Shown here piece after piece: positions 1 through 12,525 of a stretch of 64,000 nucleotides of DNA; the first letter of the stretch is position 1; the number at the start of each line of letters is the position of its first letter. The stretch is taken from positions 1,231,555 through 1,295,554 of the forward strand of contig VWZS01010177.1 of NCBI GenBank assembly GCA_013397075.1, read 5' to 3'. The notes under the pieces are model-generated. The model had not been told where the DNA came from and searched no databases. It worked only from the letters and a program-made list of their open reading frames with translations. Source of the stretch: Rhabdornis inornatus. Its lineage: Eukaryota > Chordata > Aves > Passeriformes > Rhabdornithidae. Position numbers and translations under genes: made by a program.

Positions 1-769
1 TGTAAACTGAAGACTTGAAAAAAACATTAAAAAAGGATTTCCTTCAATCTGGAAGATTAGTGAATGATTAAAGCTTGGGCAGATGTGTATGGAGGGCTCT
101 GGATAGATGCATGTTGTTATACACTGTTTCTTAAGTCCTCTAAACCAAATTGGCATAAATCAGCTTGATTCCAGTAGCCAAATAAACAATATTAGCATGA
201 GCAGGTCAACATATTTGAGGTCACAGGCTTTAGCTGCTGCAGATCATCAGATGTTCATCCTGCTGGCACAACAAAACAGCCAAACATAGGAAGCCATGTC
301 CAGAATACAATATTTTAACAGGTCTAAGCCTAAATTAACATTTCTTGCCTCTTAGCAAAGCCTGTCAGCCTGAATACAATGACAGTGTCATTATTTTTGG
401 TCTATTCATAGCACTACTTCTAGCAATTGCTGAAGACATTTTTGTTAAATACAGTTTATGTCATTCATTCTTGCTTATACGCGACATTAACGAGCAGCAG
501 GTTAATGCAAAGCATCTAAACATGATAACATGCATTCATATAACATTTTTCTTTCCATATCATGAACACTCTACTAAGTCTTCAGAAGAATCACAGTGAA
601 TAAGATGATATTAATACAAAATAATCTGAGCCAATTAAATCACAGAAAAGTCTGAGGTTATGGAGCAAATCAATGGCAAACAAAATTAGATCTTAGAAAC
701 TTCGAATTTGAATAAACCATCCCTCAGCAACAGTGGAGGTGGTTCTGTTAGAATGATTTTATGAAATTT
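1..769. other. AT-rich non-coding stretch, no gene seen
   Basis: I see no exon, RNA gene or recognisable repeat here. The open frames are short, begin at arbitrary ATG codons and resemble no known protein. The stretch ends where the CR1 copy at about 770 begins. Confidence 0.6.
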
Positions 770-980
770 CTTCACTGTGAAAGTTGTGACACACTGTAAC
801 TAGCTGCCCAGAGAAGTTGTGGATGTCTCATTTCTAGGAGTGTTCCAGATCATGTTGGATGGGGCATTGAGCAATCTGATCTAATGGAAAGTTTTCCAGA
901 CACAGCAGAAGGGTTGGAACTAGGTGACCTTTAAGATGTCTCTTCCAACCCAAAACTTTCTATGATTCTATGGTTCATTT
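770..980 (+). mobile_element. CR1: CR1 LINE, 5'-truncated 3' end
   Basis: This is the 3' untranslated end of a CR1 non-LTR retrotransposon. Diagnostic pieces in order are the 'ctgcccagagaagttgtggatgtc' type block, the 'ggttggaactaggtgacctttaa' type block, 'cttccaaccc', and the closing tail ttctatgattctatgg (about 959-975), which is the short terminal repeat CR1 uses instead of poly(A). Only about 200 bp survive, so no coding sequence remains. Such truncation is the normal result of incomplete reverse transcription. Confidence 0.9.
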
Positions 981-1716
981 TGCAAGAGAGGGTGATGTTT
1001 TACAAATATTGAAATAAAAGAAAGGTCTGCTAGGTAGAATTACTTCACTTTAAAGGTCAAACACAAGGACAGCAGGCAATCTCTCAGCAGAAAAGAAAGG
1101 TTATTGAATAATAATGTTGTGAATACAAAGTACTAGCTCTGTTATAATGGCAGCTATATCAGAGCAGTAGATGAGGCATGGAAAAGGATGCTACAGAGTC
1201 TGAACAGAAGAATATTTAGTAGTTTCCAACGACAAAGAAAAACATGCTTTTCCAAGGTGACCCCAGGATCCATGGCAACATAGGTAGTTCAGTCTCTATG
1301 TGATGTGTTTCTATATGGATAGACAATGACATGAGCATATCTGCCACATTCAGACTCTTGAAAGGACAGATCTCAGCTTTCAGAGCTGCAGCACAAATAG
1401 AGACAATAACACAACACATAGAGGTAGATCTGATGTGTATGGTGTTGTTTGGTCTTCTGCACACTCTATGCATTCAAAGACCCATTCAAAGATCTTGGGT
1501 CTGATCGTTGACACAGACTGCAAAGCAAAATAATCTCTTCTCTCAGTTTGGCATGCACTCCACCCTCTCAAACATGCAGAAAGATTCTTGCATATTTACA
1601 AAATATTCTCTTCTTCATGGTTTTCCTGCTAGCAAAGATTTTGGCAACTAATTTCAATGAAGGCAACACATCCATTCTAAACCTATTATTTTTAGTAAGT
1701 AATAACAATAGCATCA

Positions 1717-2312
1717 TACAATCAAGGACTAGTTTGGGTTGCAAGAGACCTTTAAAAATCATCTAATTCTATGCCCCTGCAGTGAATAGGGACATCTTTA
1801 ACTAGATCAGGTTGCTCAAAAGCCCCGTCCACTCTGAATGATTTCAGGGAAGAGACATCTACCACCTCTCTGGGAAAACTGTTCCAGTTTTTACATCTCT
1901 CATTTTAAATTTTTTTTCCTTACATCTAATCTGAATCTATTGTCTTGTAGTTTAAAACATTATCTCTTGGCTACAGGCCCTGCTGAAAAACTCTGTCCCT
2001 GTGTTTCTTACAGGCACCATTTAAATATTGAAAAACTGCAATGAGGTCTCCCTGAAACCCTCTCTTCTTCAGGCTGAACAACCCCAATTGTCTCAGCCTC
2101 TCCTCATAGGAGAGATGTTCCAATCCTCTGATCATTCTTGTGGTCCTCCTCTAGACACACTCCAAGAGTTCCAAGAGGCCTTTCTTGTACTGAGGACTCA
2201 TGGGCTTAATATGATACTCAAGGTAGAATCTCATTGGAGCAGAGTAGAGATCTGCTTACTTCCTTGGAACAGCTGGTGTCACCCCTTTTTATGCATCCCA
2301 GGCATAACAACA
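1717..2312 (-). mobile_element. CR1: CR1 LINE fragment, antisense
   Basis: A 5'-truncated CR1 copy in reverse orientation. On the plus strand it starts with the reverse of the 3' end and runs through antisense blocks such as 'tctctgggaaaactgttccag', 'caatgaggtctccctgaaaccc', 'gctgaacaaccccaa' and 'ctcctcataggagagatgttcc', then 'gacacactcc'. It fades at about 2300 near 'catcccaggcataac'. It is diverged, with AT-rich insertions around 1905-1925. The open frame at 2028-2429 on the plus strand is only the antisense of this element and is not a gene. Confidence 0.88.
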
Positions 2313-2580
2313 GTGTTAGAGTATTGTTATGCCTTTGCTATAAAAATAGAGAAATCTTTTGACTTAGTTATTGATAGGGTCCGTGTTACTATCTATCTCT
2401 ATTTTTCTTTAAAATTTTATTTTACATAATTAGTTAAAAATGAGTCACTGAGTTTGTATTTGAAATATTTATTCAGCTGCATAGAATTGTTATTAGATTT
2501 TTTTATCACTAAAGAAGAGCAGAAATCTGAATGCAGAGGATGAATTCACCCATCACAATGGTACAAGACAGAAAATAAAC

Positions 2581-2632
2581 CCCCAATAGATTCTTCAGGA
2601 CACAATCCCCAATAGATGCTTCAGGACTCAAG
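2581..2632. repeat. 26-bp tandem duplication, two units
   Basis: Two adjacent 26-bp units, 2581-2606 and 2607-2632. Both start ccccaatagat and continue cttcaggac, differing at a few bases. It is a simple local duplication in unique DNA. Confidence 0.85.
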
Positions 2633-3499
2633 TGTTCAAGCAAAATTAATCAAGGTTGAGTTGCATAAACTGTCCAAAATCACAAACACCTGGAAAATTA
2701 TCTTTCAACACATATTATATTATCCGTTAAATTATGTGTCTTATATTTAAATGGTAAATGCTTTTAAAGTAAGCCAGAAGGCAGATTTTAAAGTGGTTGA
2801 CAGAAAAATACCTGTACATCTGGAAACAATACATATTCACTTGTAAATTATTTTGCATTTTCTACTGGTGCAAATATGCTTATTATTTTCTTTATTTGAC
2901 TTTTTGATTATGTTTACTATATATATACATTATTTTATTTAATGAAATGTTCTCCTTCATGTAGCTTCTTTGCTATACAAATGAAACTCAATTTTTCCTC
3001 AGCTCAGACACAATCCAAATATATTTTAACTTGGATATAAGAAAAACAAGTAGTTGATTCTGAATATGTCAAAAAGGAAAGAGATTTTTTCCGGTCTGGA
3101 TGACTTCTAAAATGTATTCATTCATTATGCATACTATAAATATAAAAGTGGAACCCAGCAGTAGTAGGGACGGAATTAAATTGCAGGGTGCCATGTGTGG
3201 TTCTGTTTATAGCTGCTTTCATATTGATTGCATGTAATTTTTATAGCAGACCTCTTTTATCTGTATGGGTGAAGATGGCAATTAGGTGTCTACTGTTTTT
3301 CTTTATGTTGCTGTGAGATATCCAGGGTATTTAGGTTTTCATAGAATTCTTTCTATTCTCTTACCCATTTATCCTTCAGATTAAGTCCTACAGATTTCTG
3401 ATTCATTCCATAGCAGTTGAAAAGTGCATGTGAGCTTTTGTGGGTTTTTTCCTAGTAGTTTACAATATGTCTAAAAATGTGGTCATATGAATGATAATT

Positions 3500-3532
3500 A
3501 AAAAAAAAAAAAAAAAGAAAAAGAAAAAAAAA
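3500..3532 (+). repeat. A-rich low-complexity run
   Basis: A run of A interrupted by single G bases (aaaagaaaaagaaaaaaaaag type). There is no retroposed gene body directly upstream, so I read it as a simple repeat and not as the tail of a processed pseudogene. Confidence 0.85.
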
Positions 3533-4839
3533 GACATTTTTAGGAATGGTTGCTAAAGGATTTTTTTTGCCCCTAAATAATGCAGATCCAGCAGTACAAT
3601 ATCACAGTTCTTGGATAAACTGATTAGTAAATTTAAACCTTACTCATGATGAGGACAGAGGCAGAGGACAATCATGTCTACTTGCACATGTTCTATTCGA
3701 AGTTGAGCTTGAAAGCTTTAAAGAGTCTTTATTGCTTGTCTCCTCATTGAAATAAGTCAGTACAAGTATTTTTCACTGTCACTTGTGTTTGTCAAGTCCA
3801 CTTTCATTGTCAGCTCAGGTGTCAGCTCCATCTTAGAGATATTCAAGATCCTGTGTGTCAAATCCACAGGTATAACCTACACTACTTGTTTGAAGCAGTG
3901 TAACTTATAAAATAAAGCCACAAAAAGGTAACATTCAGAATGAAAGATAGGTAAGAGATTTTTTAAAGAAATTCAGATACTAGTAGCATTTCCAATTCAG
4001 CTGGAAGATCTTGTGTGTGTTCGTGTGTGCATATGCATTTTCACGTGCATGCAAGTATTTGATGACAATTGTTTATTTCTGCAGTATCTATACCACAAAA
4101 ATAAAAATTAAAAGCAGTGCTGAAATAAATAAGTATTCCATAACAATATAAATGGGAAGAAAAATGGCTTAGATCTGTGAAGTCCACTAGGAGAGTTTTT
4201 CTCTGTCTAATTTATCTAGGAAACACCCAAATATTAAATCATATATGTTACAGAGAATTTTAGAGCATGTGAAAGTATATTTTGTTTCATAATAGCACAG
4301 ATCTCTTGGACACATCTGCAGCTTTTATTAAGAAGACAATTTTGAATATGTTAAGGAACATTTTTTTCAATGCCTGTCAGACTGCGACTCTAAGGGTGCA
4401 TATACATTGCTCAATGTTCAGTCTCTCTGTGTGTTATAATAATTTGTCTCAGCAAATAAAACAGACACTGTTAAGGATATTCTGATCCCTAAAACACTCA
4501 TTTTCTGTGGGTTTATGTATTTTATCCATAGAATTTCTGTAGATATAGGTTTGGGGGATTTTGTTTTTTTTTCACATTGCTAGCAGTGAATTTCTAATCT
4601 ACTGGAAATATTGTACATTAAAGCCCAGCTTCTGTTTCTTCTTACATATTTTTATGTTTTGTCATTGACATCAAGACTGGATACCTAACATGCATATTTT
4701 CTCCAAGGAAAAGGTGAAAGTCCTGAATGATTTCTTTCCCTCAGTCTTTCTTCACGAGATCAGTCTTTGGGAATCACAGGTCACAGACACTAAGGGGAAG
4801 TGCTGAAGCAAAGAAGGTATACTTTTGCTGGAAGATGAT

Positions 4840-5480
4840 TTTCCCTGATATCCAACCAAAATCTCCCCTGGAACAATTTGAGGCTATTTCTCCCCGAGCC
4901 TCTTTTTTTCCAGGCTAAAGAGCACCAGCTCCCTCAGCTGCTCTTAAGGTTTGTGCTCCACACCCTTCATGACCTTTGTTACCCTTCTCTGGACACACTC
5001 CAGAACCTCAATATTCATCTTTAGGTGAGGGGCCCAGAACTGAACACAGCACTGAGGTGAAACATCAACACCTCAAATGTGCTCTGCTAAGTCCTGCTGG
5101 CCACACTGCTGTTGATACAGGCCAGGATTCCACTGGCCTTCTTGGCCACCTGGGCATAGACTGGCTCATGTTCAGCAGTTCTCCACCAGCCCCCCCAGGT
5201 CCTTTTCTGTTGAGCAGCTTTCCAGCCACTCTTTCCCAGGTGCTGTAGAACATTGTTGTGGCTGAATTGCAGGATGCAGCACTTTGCCTCACAGAATGTC
5301 ATGCAATTGGCCTCAGCCAATTGATCCAGCCTATCTAGATCCCTCTCTAGTGTCTTCCTGCCCTCCAGCAAATTAACATTCCTGCCCAACTCTGTGTCAT
5401 CTGCAAACTGACAGAGAGTACACCTGATCCTCTCTTCCTGGTCATTGATAAATGTATTTAACAGGACTGGCTGCAGTGAT
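4840..5480 (-). mobile_element. CR1: CR1 LINE fragment, antisense
   Basis: A reverse-oriented CR1 piece of about 640 bp. Antisense blocks appear in CR1 order: 'ccctgatatccaaccaaaatctcccctgg', 'cagctccctcagctgctc', 'acccttctctggacacactccag', 'tgaggggcccagaactgaacacag', then the stretch around 5150-5240 and 'gcctatctagatccctctctag', ending with 'catctgcaaactgacagagagt' and the 'cattgataaa' segment. The last segments match the antisense of the reverse-transcriptase region. The copy lacks its terminal 3' tail and 5' part. Overlapping open frames on both strands here are by-products of this GC-richer element. Confidence 0.9.
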
Positions 5481-8027
5481 GTCTGCTTTTCTCATTAAAA
5501 TGGAAGTCAAGCAAGGAAGATTCCCTGAATATGAAATCAAGGGCTAACATCCAGTGCTCTAAATGACAGGTGTGCCTGTAGTTTTGTAAGAAGTTCCTCT
5601 GTAAAAAGCTGCTGCTTTTCTTTTTTGTTTGTTTGCTTGCTTTGGTGTTTTTTTGGTTTTTTGTTTGTTTTTTTTTTTAATGCTGAGCCTTTGCACATTG
5701 TGTTTCACAGAGCCTGATGTAAAGTACTGAGAAGATGTTTTCGTAATGGGTAGGAACTTGGAAGCAGACAAGGAAAACAGTGGGCTACTTTCAGCACAGC
5801 AGAACATTAATTCAACCTGGTTAGTCACGCCTTAACAACACAGCAAGTAAACAGAAAAAATATTCAAAGATACATAGGAACTGTTCAAATAAAAGCATTA
5901 CCAAAGAACTGTGAACCATAACAGATGTGCTAATATCTTGTGTGTATTTGTTTCCTAGCAGGTTTGTGCTAATGATGCATCTATTCTGAACTCTGTATTA
6001 TTTTGTGTTTTACAGCACTTCAATAGAAGCTTGTGCAAGGCTCATAATGAGAAATGGGCAGTAAACAAGTACAACCAACAGGTTAACAGACAGAGAACTG
6101 GAAACAGGAACCAGTTCTTTTTTGTGGACAGTAGGAATTTTTAAAAATATGTAAATAAATATAAAAACTCAAAGAGGAAGGAAAAAGCCAGTAGCAAGAC
6201 ACGTATACATACACACAACAAGAGATTACATAAATTAACAAATAGTGAACTCACCAGAGACAAAACTAATTGTAGACTAAGTACAATCCTCAAAAAGTCT
6301 GCATATAAATTTCACATATCATTTCTTTGGGAGTAAATTTAGGGCCAGGTTCTAAGACCATGTTTAAAAGGTCAGAGGCAGCATAAATAGCTATCATCTC
6401 TTGCTCTGACTTCATCCTTACATTCTTGTTTTACAAGTTCACTCTTGGCTCTTCTAGCCTTGAGGTGAACCATGATATATGGCAAAATAAATGCTTTTGT
6501 CTTTGTATCTCCTACTATTGCTTATTTCCCTGAAGGTAAAGGCAACATAAATTAAGTTTTTCAGGAGTCATTGGGAAAGTAAGACTTCAAAAAAGCCACT
6601 CACCATTTTTGCTGATGTAGAATGTAAGGAACATTCACAAAAGCTCTAAAATCAGTGTAACTGCTGTTGGCAAGTCAGCTAAATCTGAGTCGGGGCTTAT
6701 AACTGTCCTCTAACTAGCCTTAGCAGGTGAATCAAAGAGTGTGTAGGCTTATGTAAAAATCTGCCTACTGGTCCTGAAAATATCTACTTTGGGATTCCCT
6801 GTTGCAGGATCTTATTCCATCTCATTAAAATCTTTTTCTTATAGAATTATAGTTAACTCTCCTTGTACTGTAGAGCTTCTTTATTACTTTAAGTCCATTG
6901 TCAGTTTTGCTGATGGTCTGACTTCTATTCCTCTACAACTTTTGGAATGTTTTACCTAGTCATGCAGCATTTAGGTTTCCAGATCTGATGCACAAATATC
7001 TTGAAAGGGAAGGGCATGAAGTAAGTTCCCATTCCACCAAATTACTGCTGCAGTGCAAGGGCACTCTCAATTTCTCCTCATATTTTGGAATAACAGATCA
7101 TGCTCAATTAACTGTAAAAAGCAATAAAAGAATAATTGATTTTTTCCCAAAGGACGTACATTAGGTTAATTTGCTTCATTAAAATATTGCTTGTGAAATG
7201 CAAACTAATACAAACACCTGATGCTGACAATGATGCAGTGGATCCTCTTCTGCTTTTAGGCCAAAAATAATTTTCAAAGACAGGAAAAAATCCCTGACAT
7301 GGCTAACCCACATCTGTTAAAACAGATGTTGAAATTTAAATTTTCCTGAATTCTCAGATTTTGGCCTTTCATACAGAAGTTTCTCTGATTATTTTCTGGA
7401 ACAATAATAAATGTGTCCTTAGCACCTAGCACATCCTTATTTATGGGGCTGTTCCTCACTCTTAGAAAATTTTCATGGCCTGAACTTGATCTCATCAGTT
7501 GGGTTTGGCAGGTCAAAAGAAATAGGTTAAAGGCGTTTTTGGCAAAAATCAGAACGCAATGAGTGTGTATATTCAGATTGCTTTGGGTCCAGTAATACAG
7601 ATTCAGATATCATTTCAATGCGAAAAAAAAACTGAAAAGGCTTTGGAAATTCCGTGTTTTGGAAAGTATGTGTTAAACTCTTTTTGTCTGCTCGAAGATG
7701 GTGATGTCATCCACACCATTCTGATTAGGCATCACATTGGCCTTGCTGGGGCAGCAGTGAATGTTTCTTTGGACACCTGACTATCACTCCAATATTTTCA
7801 GAATTATGCCCTTTATGCTGAGTTGAAGTTTTCTTTGTTATGCTCAATGTCATTCTGACATCACGCAGTATCTCTGGAAAGTAGGGCTGTTAGTATACAT
7901 GACTGTTTTAAGCTAGTGTTGAAATGGTGTATATCTACACAATTTTTAATCTGAATGTTGTTAGGTGTTTCTTAGACAATGTTGGGATTCTCTCTGCTTG
8001 ATGAATGAGGTAAACAAAGGATGATAA
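5481..8027. other. AT-rich DNA, no gene seen
   Basis: Holds a T-rich low-complexity tract at about 5618-5680 (runs of tttg and poly-T) and otherwise unique-looking sequence. The 7559-7780 frame (73 codons) has no recognisable domain and no convincing splice context. Nothing else could be supported. Confidence 0.55.
5618..5680. repeat. T-rich low-complexity tract
   Basis: Alternating tttg, tttgc and long T runs. It is a simple-sequence tract with no coding meaning. Confidence 0.8.
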
Positions 8028-8545
8028 ATCACAGAATCATAGAATTACTTATGTTGGAAAACACCTGTAAGATCATTGACTCCAACCATCGACCTGACAC
8101 TGCCAAGCCCGCCACTAAATCATACAACTGGCCTCATCCTATAGATCCAACCTGTCCATATCTCCCTGTCCATATCCTTCCTTTCCTAAAGTAGATCGAC
8201 ACTCTTGCCCAGCTTCATGTCATCCGCGGAATAACTGACTGAGTGTGCATTGTATCCCCTGCCCAGATCATTGATAAAGTTATTAAACAGGGCTGGTCTC
8301 AGTACTGAGCCCTGGGGAACACTACTTGTGACCAGCCACCAGCTGGATGTATCTGCTTTCACCATCACTCTCTCAACCCAGCTGTCCATCCAGTTTTTTA
8401 CCCAGCAATGAGCACACCCAACCAAGGTATCAGCAGCCAGTTTTTCCAGGAGAATGCCATGAGAAATAGTGTTAAGATCTTTACTAATGTCCAGGTAAAA
8501 ATCCACAAATCCAGGTGACAATCTCAGGACAGTAAAAAACATAGA
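8028..8545 (-). mobile_element. CR1: CR1 LINE, internally deleted, antisense
   Basis: The copy begins on the plus strand with the reverse of the CR1 3' end ('cacagaatcatagaatt', 'ttggaaaa', 'tccaaccatcgacctgacactgccaagcc'). At about 8117-8125 it jumps straight into antisense reverse-transcriptase sequence. Most of the 3' untranslated region is therefore missing between the tail and the coding part, either by internal deletion or because two copies abut. The coding remnant is annotated separately. Confidence 0.88.
8186..8542 (-). pseudogene. CR1 reverse-transcriptase remnant (118 codons)
   Basis: An uninterrupted minus-strand frame covering the central part of a CR1 ORF2 reverse transcriptase, the enzyme that copies LINE RNA into DNA at the target site. 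Visible family landmarks in order are: LDISKDLNTISH near residues 18-29, where the family has an L-D-F-S-K-A-F-D-type motif; LLEKLAAD; WVKNWMD; VPQGSVLRPALFN, the P-Q-G-S-V-L motif; FINDL; and SYSADDMKLGKSVDLL, with the catalytic D-D pair kept inside an altered Y-A-D-D box. It is a fragment, about a tenth of a full ORF2, without endonuclease or N-terminal domains, so it cannot be active. The ATG is incidental. Confidence 0.85.
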
Positions 8546-11500
8546 GGATCATAAAGAATAATTTTTTACTTATTAAAAACAAATATAGCTCTATAGTTTC
8601 TTGTCTACCAGGACAATTCTAGATACTGCAAAATACCAGAAAACTATGGCTTCTGAAACTTCATGGACTCTTAGTTATCTGACTAGGCTTTCCAGCTGGC
8701 ACAAAATTAACTTGGGGTTTCTAGAACCCCCAATGCAATCAGTCTGCTTTTTTTGAGATGGCAATAGAAAAAAGAAAATCTTGAGTGCTGGCGGTCATAG
8801 GACCCCAGAGATATCATATCTGTTTTGAAAGTGAAACTAGGATTTTCATTAGAACTGTTTTTTCAGTGTAAGTAGAGTCTTGGCTCCTTACCATGAATGA
8901 TTAGATTATCACACCTTTGCCTGTTTAGACTTCTGGCCCTGGACTTAACTGCCTGAACCTGCTTGTGCTGTGGTTTCCCCAGTGTGACAAACCATGAAAT
9001 CTCTGTGAAATGGAACCTGCTTGCAGCAATATCCTGTGTGTAACAGAAAATATTTTAGTTAACATAAGAAAGCTGAAAGTGCTGCCCTTTGCCACTGTAG
9101 AGAGGAAGAAAATAATTCTTCCAACCTCTATTAGGTTGGTTGAATAAAATTAGTAATGTTTAATCATTTTCTGTTGGCATGGAAAGAGGAATGTATGAAG
9201 AGATAATTCACATATTAGTTTTATCATTATCATCTGGATTTTCTGAAGAAAGCCAAATGAGTCTTCACAAAGGGTTTTAAAGATTTTTCTTGTCAATTTT
9301 AATAATCACTGCTTTAACAAAAGTTGTTGTTTTGGACAAAATTTATAAAACACAATTTCATATAATTTAGTAAAATGTCCACAGTAATGACAAGCTAGTA
9401 TCAGGAAACTGTGATATCTCTGCACCAGGAGCACCTACAGAAAATTTAGTTTAGCATATCATTTCCTTATGCCTAGGGTAACACCCTTGCAATTACCATA
9501 TAAACAAAATTATGTAATGTTCTGGGAAGGCTTTATATTCCAGTCAGAAAATTGTTTAAACCTTAAAACAGATTTGTGAAAACTTCTAGTGCTCTGCTAC
9601 ATTAAATGGACTGTGATAACAACCTCAGAGCTGGGACCATGTGCCCTTCTGTCCCATAGATGTCAGTTTTTCATGAGGCTGCAAGAAACAAAGCAAATCC
9701 TGCCTTTAATCTTGCATAAGAGGTTTCCTGTCAAATGAGCTCCCTTTATCAATACACCCCGAGGTAGAATGCTCTGTTAAAAAAAGGAATAGATCTGTAG
9801 GATGCCACACTAAAAATGGGTTAAGAAGCACATGCACGAACTAGAAAGAATTTCAGAAAGACAATATAATGGTTGTCAAATCTGACTTTTTTTTCTTACA
9901 CTCTCAGTGAATTGCACAGACTGCCACAGAACCCAGCTGCTGGTTTGACACAGGCAGCTCACCATAAGTTGTTCAAATGACTTTTTCTATCTTCCTTGCA
10001 AGAGTAACTTCAAAGCTACCCTTCTGCCTCTACTGGTTTAGCATCTTCTCAAAATTCTTTTCACCCACTCTGTTAGTGGATGCAAAGAGCACTTCACTGA
10101 ATTGAATATATGCTTTTTTTTTAATTTTGCATTAAAAAACTTCCTTTCAAAAACCCAACAAAACCATTTATAAGAGCAAGATTTCAGAAGACCAGGCTTG
10201 CCTGCTTGTCATTTGGAGGGGTATTTAAGTTTTTGCAAAGTAAAAGCAAAGCATGGAGTCTTGGTTCTGCTGTTACTTTAATTCATATTTTACAACTTCT
10301 GCTTGCCATTCTTGAAATTTTGCTGGCTGTTACTTCTGTTATCCCTTTCTTCCTAAATATTTTATGCAATTTCCATGTCTATATCTACTATGTTTTCTTG
10401 ATGTTTAGACTTTTCATTTCATCTTTCTCTTTTACTCAATATAATTTTCAGACTTTCTTTTTTCAATGTTGCTGTAGTTTTTTGTAAAAAATGATATTGA
10501 TGTGAGGGTTTTCCCAAAAGTTACTGCAGTCGTTTCACACATAGCCACACTGCTGCATAGTATTTTTTGACCTTGACTTTGACTTTTGTCACACTCCAGA
10601 ACAAAGTAAATCAATTATTTTCATTTGTTATCTCAACAGAAGATATATATTTTTCCAGTCTGACACTCACGGAGAACACCTGAGCAACATTTTCCTAGTA
10701 TACTTAAGTTATTAATTTACTGATAATGTGTTATTACTTTTTATAAAAAAGGTGACATATGTTTTGCAGGGATATTAATTTATTTATTTATTAAATAATA
10801 TATTTTTCACACTAAAATAGCAGATGTTATGGCAGGTTCATAACTATCCAGACATATTCCTGGTTTCTATCAATTCTCTTTTGTAAGTGGAAATGAGATA
10901 TAGATTTCTTTCTTTTTATTTTTTTTTGTATTTTTTTTGGTTGCAAGACATATCCATACATCTTAAAAAGAAATAAGTTTTGTTGATATCTAGCAAGTGT
11001 TTCATGGGACCCAGAGATTTAAAGCAACAGTTGTGGACTTAAGGGAAGAAAGATATGGTTGTGACTTCTGCTATTCTACCTAATATCTGTCAGAGACGCA
11101 GAAGAGTAGTGAATAGAGTTTTGGGATTGGGAATGGGAGACAAAAGAGTGAGATGAAATTAGAAGAATCACCTGAAAGACCCTACTAGCAACAGTATTAT
11201 CAAAGTTACCCAGCAGGATGTCAACCTGCTTTGCCACAAGAGCTCCTTTAACTCCTCTGAAAACAGAGGATTCTGGATTCTTGGATAATGATGAAAACTG
11301 GTAATTATATATTCAGTTCTGCCTCTCCTAGGTGTCTAACCAATATTAATATTAATGACACATGAATTGGAATGCATAAAGTAATTTAAAATTCTCCTGA
11401 TTTCAGAAAGCGTTGTGACTGTTCATCACTTTCAACTGAGCCCTTTGCACCTTCAGTGTTTAATATGTTAATTTTATTAAAATATCTTTATTGTATTAGT

Positions 11501-12004
11501 CTTTATTCAACATTGCGCTAACACGTTAATTTAAATAATTTTGTGATTATATAGCATATTTCTTCCTTCAAATATTAACTCATAAACTTTGATATTTTCT
11601 TGACATTCACAAATAGCAGCTCTGAATTGCTAATCTCACTCTAATAAAACGTGAATTTGACCAGAATTTTGAACTACTTTTGGGATAAGATTTAAATTAG
11701 TTAAATTTCATAAAGGAGGAAACTTTCATCTGTTGCATTAGCATCTACCTTCTACTTTAGTTTATGATGAAACACACTGTTGCATATAAGCCCTAAGGCT
11801 ATTCCAAGAGGCATTTTCTTTCCTAGTGGTCTTGGTTAAAGACAGATTTTAAACTGCAAACTTTGGTAACTCCAAAATGAGTCACCTCCTCTTTGTTTTA
11901 ACCAATCCTTTTCCACAAACAATAAATTATGTCCAGCAATGTGCTTTTATGGCAAAACAGGTCAAGAACCTACTGGGTTACTTTGGCAATATTATTGCTA
12001 GTAG
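8546..12004. other. AT-rich DNA, no gene seen
   Basis: No exon, RNA gene or known repeat was recognised. Short frames near 10206-10487 are phenylalanine/leucine-rich products of T-rich DNA. A few T-rich runs occur (for example 10915-10940). Confidence 0.55.
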
Positions 12005-12525
12005 GTTCAGGAGGGGATGGGGAGACACATCTCAAGTGCCAGACCTTGTTCTGGACTCTCAAATACAACAGAGATATGAATATTCCTGTGAAAGGCCACG
12101 CAGTTGAATAGCGGCAGAAACATCTATTGCTACAAAGTCATGCTGAAGGTGCTGGGACTATTCAAACTGCAGAAGGGAAGGAAGACAGAAGGAAACTTAC
12201 TAGTATTTATGTCTGATAAAGAAGATGGAGACATTCCTCTCAGTCATTTTCAGTAAATGTAAAAGAGACAAAAATTGAAATAGAAATATAAGAGATTGAA
12301 ATATAAGAAATTCCTTCTGAACACAAGAAAAAATACATTTTGTCTCTGAGAGTGCCTAACAGGTTGCTCAGAAAGTCTGTGCAGTCTCTATCTGTGGAGG
12401 TATTCAAGACCCTACTGCATGCAGTCAGGGGCAACCTACTCTAGCTGGTGCAATTTTAGCAAGGCATTTGGACTAGGCAGTCTCAAGAGACCCTGCCAAT
12501 TTCAGCTTTTCTGTGACTCTGTATT
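12005..12525 (+). mobile_element. CR1: CR1 LINE, diverged 3' portion
   Basis: A sense-oriented, 5'-truncated CR1. It opens with a degraded 'ggagacacatctcaagtgcc', then 'tggactctcaaatacaacagagatatg', where CR1 has a stretch ending in a 'acaagagagacatgg' type block. It continues through 'aactgcagaagggaaggaagac' and 'ggttgctcagaaagtctgtgcagtc', then 'ggaggtattcaagaccc', and ends near 12520 with 'ttctgtgactctgt'. The middle (about 12240-12340) is AT-rich and poorly matched. Its divergence suggests an older insertion than the copy at 61.7 kb. Confidence 0.82.

Larger units (their letters stand above)
2313..4839. other. AT-rich intergenic or intronic DNA
   Basis: No gene or recognisable interspersed repeat is visible. 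It contains a 26-bp tandem duplication (2581-2632), an A-rich run (about 3500-3532) and a short impure TG run near 4013-4030, listed separately where useful. Open frames are short and unlike any known protein. Confidence 0.6.

Noticed and set aside
2028..2429. 133-codon plus-strand frame
   Set aside because: Most of it is antisense CR1 sequence, with recognisable reversed CR1 blocks.
3500..3532. Poly-A run as the tail of a processed pseudogene
   Set aside because: No coding-like or transcript-like sequence lies directly upstream.
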